Assembly (NCBI GenBank): GCA_002295635.1
Contig: DBHK01000016.1
Span: forward strand, 1 to 64,000
Direction of reading: 5' to 3'
DNA: 64,000 nucleotides
Source of the DNA: UBA830 sp002295635
GTDB taxonomy: Bacteria > Pseudomonadota > Alphaproteobacteria > MPNO01 > UBA830
Under the pieces are notes generated by a model. The model did not search any database and was not told the DNA's origin. It worked only from the letters and a program-made list of their open reading frames with translations. Shown here in pieces: positions 61,923 to 64,000 of this stretch. Each line of letters starts with the position of its first letter. The first letter of the stretch is position 1. Position numbers and translations under genes: made by a program.

Positions 61923-61956
61923 AAGAATAATATTTTAAGTTTAAAATATTATTCTT
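61923..61956. promoter_or_regulatory. 34-bp near-perfect palindrome, candidate MarR operator of the monooxygenase/reductase gene
   Basis: AAGAATAATATTTTAAG pairs with TTTAAAATATTATTCTT at 16 of 17 positions, the only mismatch being central. The inner 22 bp are nearly those of the palindrome at 29690-29723 (ATTTTAAG[C/T]TTAAAAT). It sits 25 bp before the start at 61898 and 90 bp before dcd on the other strand. Confidence 0.8.
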
Positions 61957-62045
61957 CAAAGCAAAAAAATTAAGGTACTTATCCACATAACAACGATAGA
62001 ACTCTTCTACAATAAAGTAAGGATTCGCGTAGTATTAGAGATACC

Positions 62046-63188
62046 ATGTCTCCCTTGAAAATTCTTAATGCCGTCGAAAAGGGCCAAAGGGGAATTTTTC
62101 CCGCACAGACTCTACGGGACTTTATTACCGAGGGTGTTGTAACCGCATCGGAAACTATAACTCCCGACTTAGTACAGCCAGCAAGCATAGACCTTCGGCT
62201 TGGCCAATTTGCGTGGCGGGTACAAGCAAGTTTTCTTCCGGGTCCCGATGCGACAGTGGAAGAAAAAATTCGAGCTTTCGAGATGCATCGCCTCGATCTG
62301 TCCACCGGTGCTATTCTGGAAAAAGGATGTGTTTATATCGTTCCTCTGATGGAGAGCCTTGCTCTGCCTCCAGACATCTCGGCATTTGCCAATCCGAAAA
62401 GTTCTACCGGTAGATTAGATATCTTTACACGAGTGATCTCTGACCGAGGCAACCGGTTTGACCTTATCCGACCCGGTTATTCTGGCCCGCTTTACGCTGA
62501 AGTATCGCCCAGGACTTTCTCTGTAGCCGTACAGTCTGGCTCACGGCTTACTCAGCTTCGTTTACGAAGAGGTCGATCGGAGATTTCTCCAGACGATCTA
62601 GTTCAACTCCATCAGGAGAGTAGGTTAGTCGATACTGATATCGATCTTGATGAGGTTCTTGAGCATCAAAGTTTAACCCTGCACCTTGATCTTTCTGGCG
62701 ACAGCGAAAACGGGATTGTAGGATGGCGTGCCCGGCACCACGCGGGAATCGTTGATGTTGACCTTCCCGATCACTACGACCCCTCTGATTTTTGGGAACC
62801 GGTTTGCGCTCGGAGTAACGCGATAATCCTCAACCCAGATGATTTTTATATTCTCGCGACTCGCGAAGAAGTCACGGTACCACCTGATTATGCAGCCGAA
62901 ATGGTCGCCTATGATACACTAGTCGGTGAATTCCGTGTACATTATGCAGGTTTCTTCGATCCAGGTTTCGGCTGGGACTCAGAGGATGTATCCATCGGAT
63001 CCCGTGGTGTCCTGGAGGTCCGCTCCCACGATGTCCCCTTCATGCTGGAACACGAACAAGTGATCGGCAGATTACGCTTCGAACGTTTGACTGCCCGTCC
63101 CGAAAAAATTTACGGTGCGGGTATCGGCTCCCACTATCAGGGGCAAGGTCTAAAACTAGCCAAGCAGTTCAAGCGGCCTACTGATTGA
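62046..63188 (+). CDS. dcd: 2'-deoxycytidine 5'-triphosphate deaminase, double-domain alphaproteobacterial form
   Basis: 380 residues, about twice the E. coli Dcd. The first half carries the dUTPase-like motifs: IFPAQTLRDFI, VQPASIDLRLG and FANPKSSTGRLDIFTRVI; the second half repeats the fold with VTVPPDYAAEMVAYD and GSRGVLEVRSHDVPFMLEHEQ. It makes dUTP from dCTP. This long form is common in alphaproteobacteria. It interrupts the catabolic cluster between the monooxygenase gene and the thioesterase and is probably not part of it. Confidence 0.9.
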   Translation: MSPLKILNAVEKGQRGIFPAQTLRDFITEGVVTASETITPDLVQPASIDLRLGQFAWRVQASFLPGPDATVEEKIRAFEMHRLDLSTGAILEKGCVYIVPLMESLALPPDISAFANPKSSTGRLDIFTRVISDRGNRFDLIRPGYSGPLYAEVSPRTFSVAVQSGSRLTQLRLRRGRSEISPDDLVQLHQESRLVDTDIDLDEVLEHQSLTLHLDLSGDSENGIVGWRARHHAGIVDVDLPDHYDPSDFWEPVCARSNAIILNPDDFYILATREEVTVPPDYAAEMVAYDTLVGEFRVHYAGFFDPGFGWDSEDVSIGSRGVLEVRSHDVPFMLEHEQVIGRLRFERLTARPEKIYGAGIGSHYQGQGLKLAKQFKRPTD

Positions 63189-63204
63189 TTTAAATATAAA
63201 ATCG

Positions 63205-63220
63205 CAACCAACTTTGGTTG
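63205..63220 (+). terminator. weak hairpin after dcd
   Basis: CAACCAA-CT-TTGGTTG can form a seven-pair stem with a very tight loop, and TTTTT follows 11 bases later. It is 16 bp past the dcd stop. A weak terminator at best. Confidence 0.3.
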
Positions 63221-63323
63221 GGATTAATTAATTTTTCGGAGAAATACTACAACGCCTTTTTGAGTGGATTTAGAGATCCCGCCGAAACTGACAACGGCCT
63301 CCTCCCTTCAATATACCCAAGGA

Positions 63324-63740
63324 CTAGGCGAACCGCTTGCGAACTTCCTCCGGAATTTGAATTGCGCTTATACCACGTTCTGACTCCGGATCTTCAACCA
63401 CCATAACGCGACGCTCAAAACCCTCAAGCGCGACCCTCCCCTCATTACATTCAACCGTATGCTTCACTAAGAAGGTCTTTCTCTCCCATTCTTCCACCCA
63501 ACTCGTCATCTTCAATTTGACACCAAGTTTGCAGGCATAGTGATAACTCGTTCCGTTTTCCACAAGCGGCATGCCAGAAATTCTAAAACCCTGATCTAGT
63601 TCTAAATATGAAAGGCTATTTGCGGAGAAAAGCCGCTCCGTTCCCTGATCAAACCAGATATAAAAATTGGGATAAAATACGATACCTGCCGCATCGCAAT
63701 GCGCCCATTCAACTTTAAATTCGGTCACGAATTCTTTCAT
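63324..63740 (-). CDS. 4-hydroxybenzoyl-CoA thioesterase-family (hot-dog) protein
   Basis: 138 residues. Hot-dog fold start FKVEWAHCDAAGIVFYPNFYIWFD with catalytic Asp16 (the D-x-x-G-I-V-x-Y motif of the 4-HBT family), then LTSWVEEWERKTFLVKHTVE-like strands. It would release CoA from an aromatic or derived acyl-CoA. A thioesterase of this type accompanies 2-aminobenzoate CoA clusters, where it can clear trapped CoA esters. Separated from the cluster by dcd. Confidence 0.87.
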   Translation of the reverse strand: MKEFVTEFKVEWAHCDAAGIVFYPNFYIWFDQGTERLFSANSLSYLELDQGFRISGMPLVENGTSYHYACKLGVKLKMTSWVEEWERKTFLVKHTVECNEGRVALEGFERRVMVVEDPESERGISAIQIPEEVRKRFA

Positions 63741-63937
63741 AGTGCTCTCAAAATTTGTTTAAAAAAGATATATTCGCAGTTTAAATCATTTATTCTCTCT
63801 AATAACCGGGATTTATCTTCCTGGAAATTTTTGTAAATTACTCATGGGAGATAACTAGTTTGTCGAAAGTCCCGGGTTTTCTTTCGATTTAAAAACCTTA
63901 TATTTCTCTCTAGAGATTAGAAGTTACGGAGGGGTCA

Positions 63938-64000
63938 ATGTTTATTCAAACTGAAGAGACTGCCCATAACGATACTCTGCGTTTCATTCCCGGGCGCGAT
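63938..64000 (+). CDS. Nfu/NifU-type iron-sulfur scaffold protein, N-terminal fragment cut by the window edge
   Basis: ATG 63938 with GGAGGGG upstream opens a frame that runs off the window. The 21 residues seen (MFIQTEETAHNDTLRFIPGR then D) match the N-terminal domain start of Nfu-type proteins (MFIQTEATPNPATLKFLPG in relatives). The C-terminal CxxC domain is outside the window. The 197 bp before it hold no gene. Confidence 0.8.
   Translation, partial: MFIQTEETAHNDTLRFIPGRD

Overview
The window looks like a chromosomal scaffold from an alphaproteobacterium, probably Rhodospirillales-like and free-living. The reasons are the rlmB / tRNA-Tyr / tRNA-Gly arrangement, a double-length dCTP deaminase, a short type II ArgC, an S9 protein with an Ala/Glu-rich N-terminal extension, and many CoA-thioester and aromatic-acid catabolic genes. 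No phage, insertion sequence, CRISPR array or plasmid gene was recognised. A run of 372 Ns (40503-40874) marks an assembly gap, so linkage across it is provisional.

Layout. 0.1-1.4 kb: tRNA-Gly(TCC) and tRNA-Tyr(GTA) with divergent rlmB. 1.5-6.4 kb: a DUF4864 protein, a lone molybdopterin hydroxylase large subunit, a DapA-like lyase and an oxaloacetate decarboxylase-like enzyme. 6.5-9.2 kb: tRNA-Thr(TGT), then an AT-rich pair of overlapping genes: an HD-GAF protein and a paralogue whose HD metal site is lost. 9.6-16.7 kb: recX, a VanA-like Rieske oxygenase, a cytosolic NMT1-like protein, a thiolase, a zinc alcohol dehydrogenase and two tandem AhpD-like proteins. 16.8-26.5 kb is mostly housekeeping: gamma carbonic anhydrase, argC, rpsI, rplM, a crotonase, a CoA-binding protein with metY, an MFS transporter, cutA and an adrenodoxin-type ferredoxin reductase.

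26.5-39.6 kb: a gcdH / CoA-transferase / marR operon divergent from a UbiD decarboxylase; nadC followed by a fused PhnN-AMP phosphorylase-like gene; then two more UbiD decarboxylases divergent from a ThDP enzyme. 39.6-45.9 kb: an ArsC/Spx-like protein, a CinA-domain protein, the gap, a 2-hydroxyacid dehydrogenase, a Pht5-like protein, a heme-oxygenase-like diiron protein, a LysR regulator and a TauD-type dioxygenase. 46-52.2 kb: MFS and SDR genes, then a two-subunit Rieske dioxygenase with a CoA transferase and a crotonase. 53-63.7 kb: a compact CoA-dependent 2-aminobenzoate (anthranilate) catabolic cluster (Rid protein, SDR, MarR, crotonase, acyl-CoA dehydrogenase, CoA ligase, GST, a two-domain monooxygenase/reductase and, after dcd, a thioesterase). 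The window ends inside an Nfu/NifU-type gene.

How the genes work together. Two catabolic operons about 32 kb apart share a nearly identical AT-rich palindrome (core TTTTAAG[C/T]TTAAAA) in their promoter regions, with a weaker third copy in front of the Rid/SDR pair. Each of these regions encodes a MarR regulator, which suggests linked control of acyl-CoA and aromatic-acid catabolism. The most novel-looking item is the PhnN-AMP phosphorylase fusion beside nadC: the three activities could in principle turn AMP ribose into PRPP and then into nicotinate mononucleotide. The HD-GAF/pseudo-HD pair and the diiron protein are the next best candidates for undescribed biology. All functional calls rest on reading the sequence and remembered family features; no database search was run.
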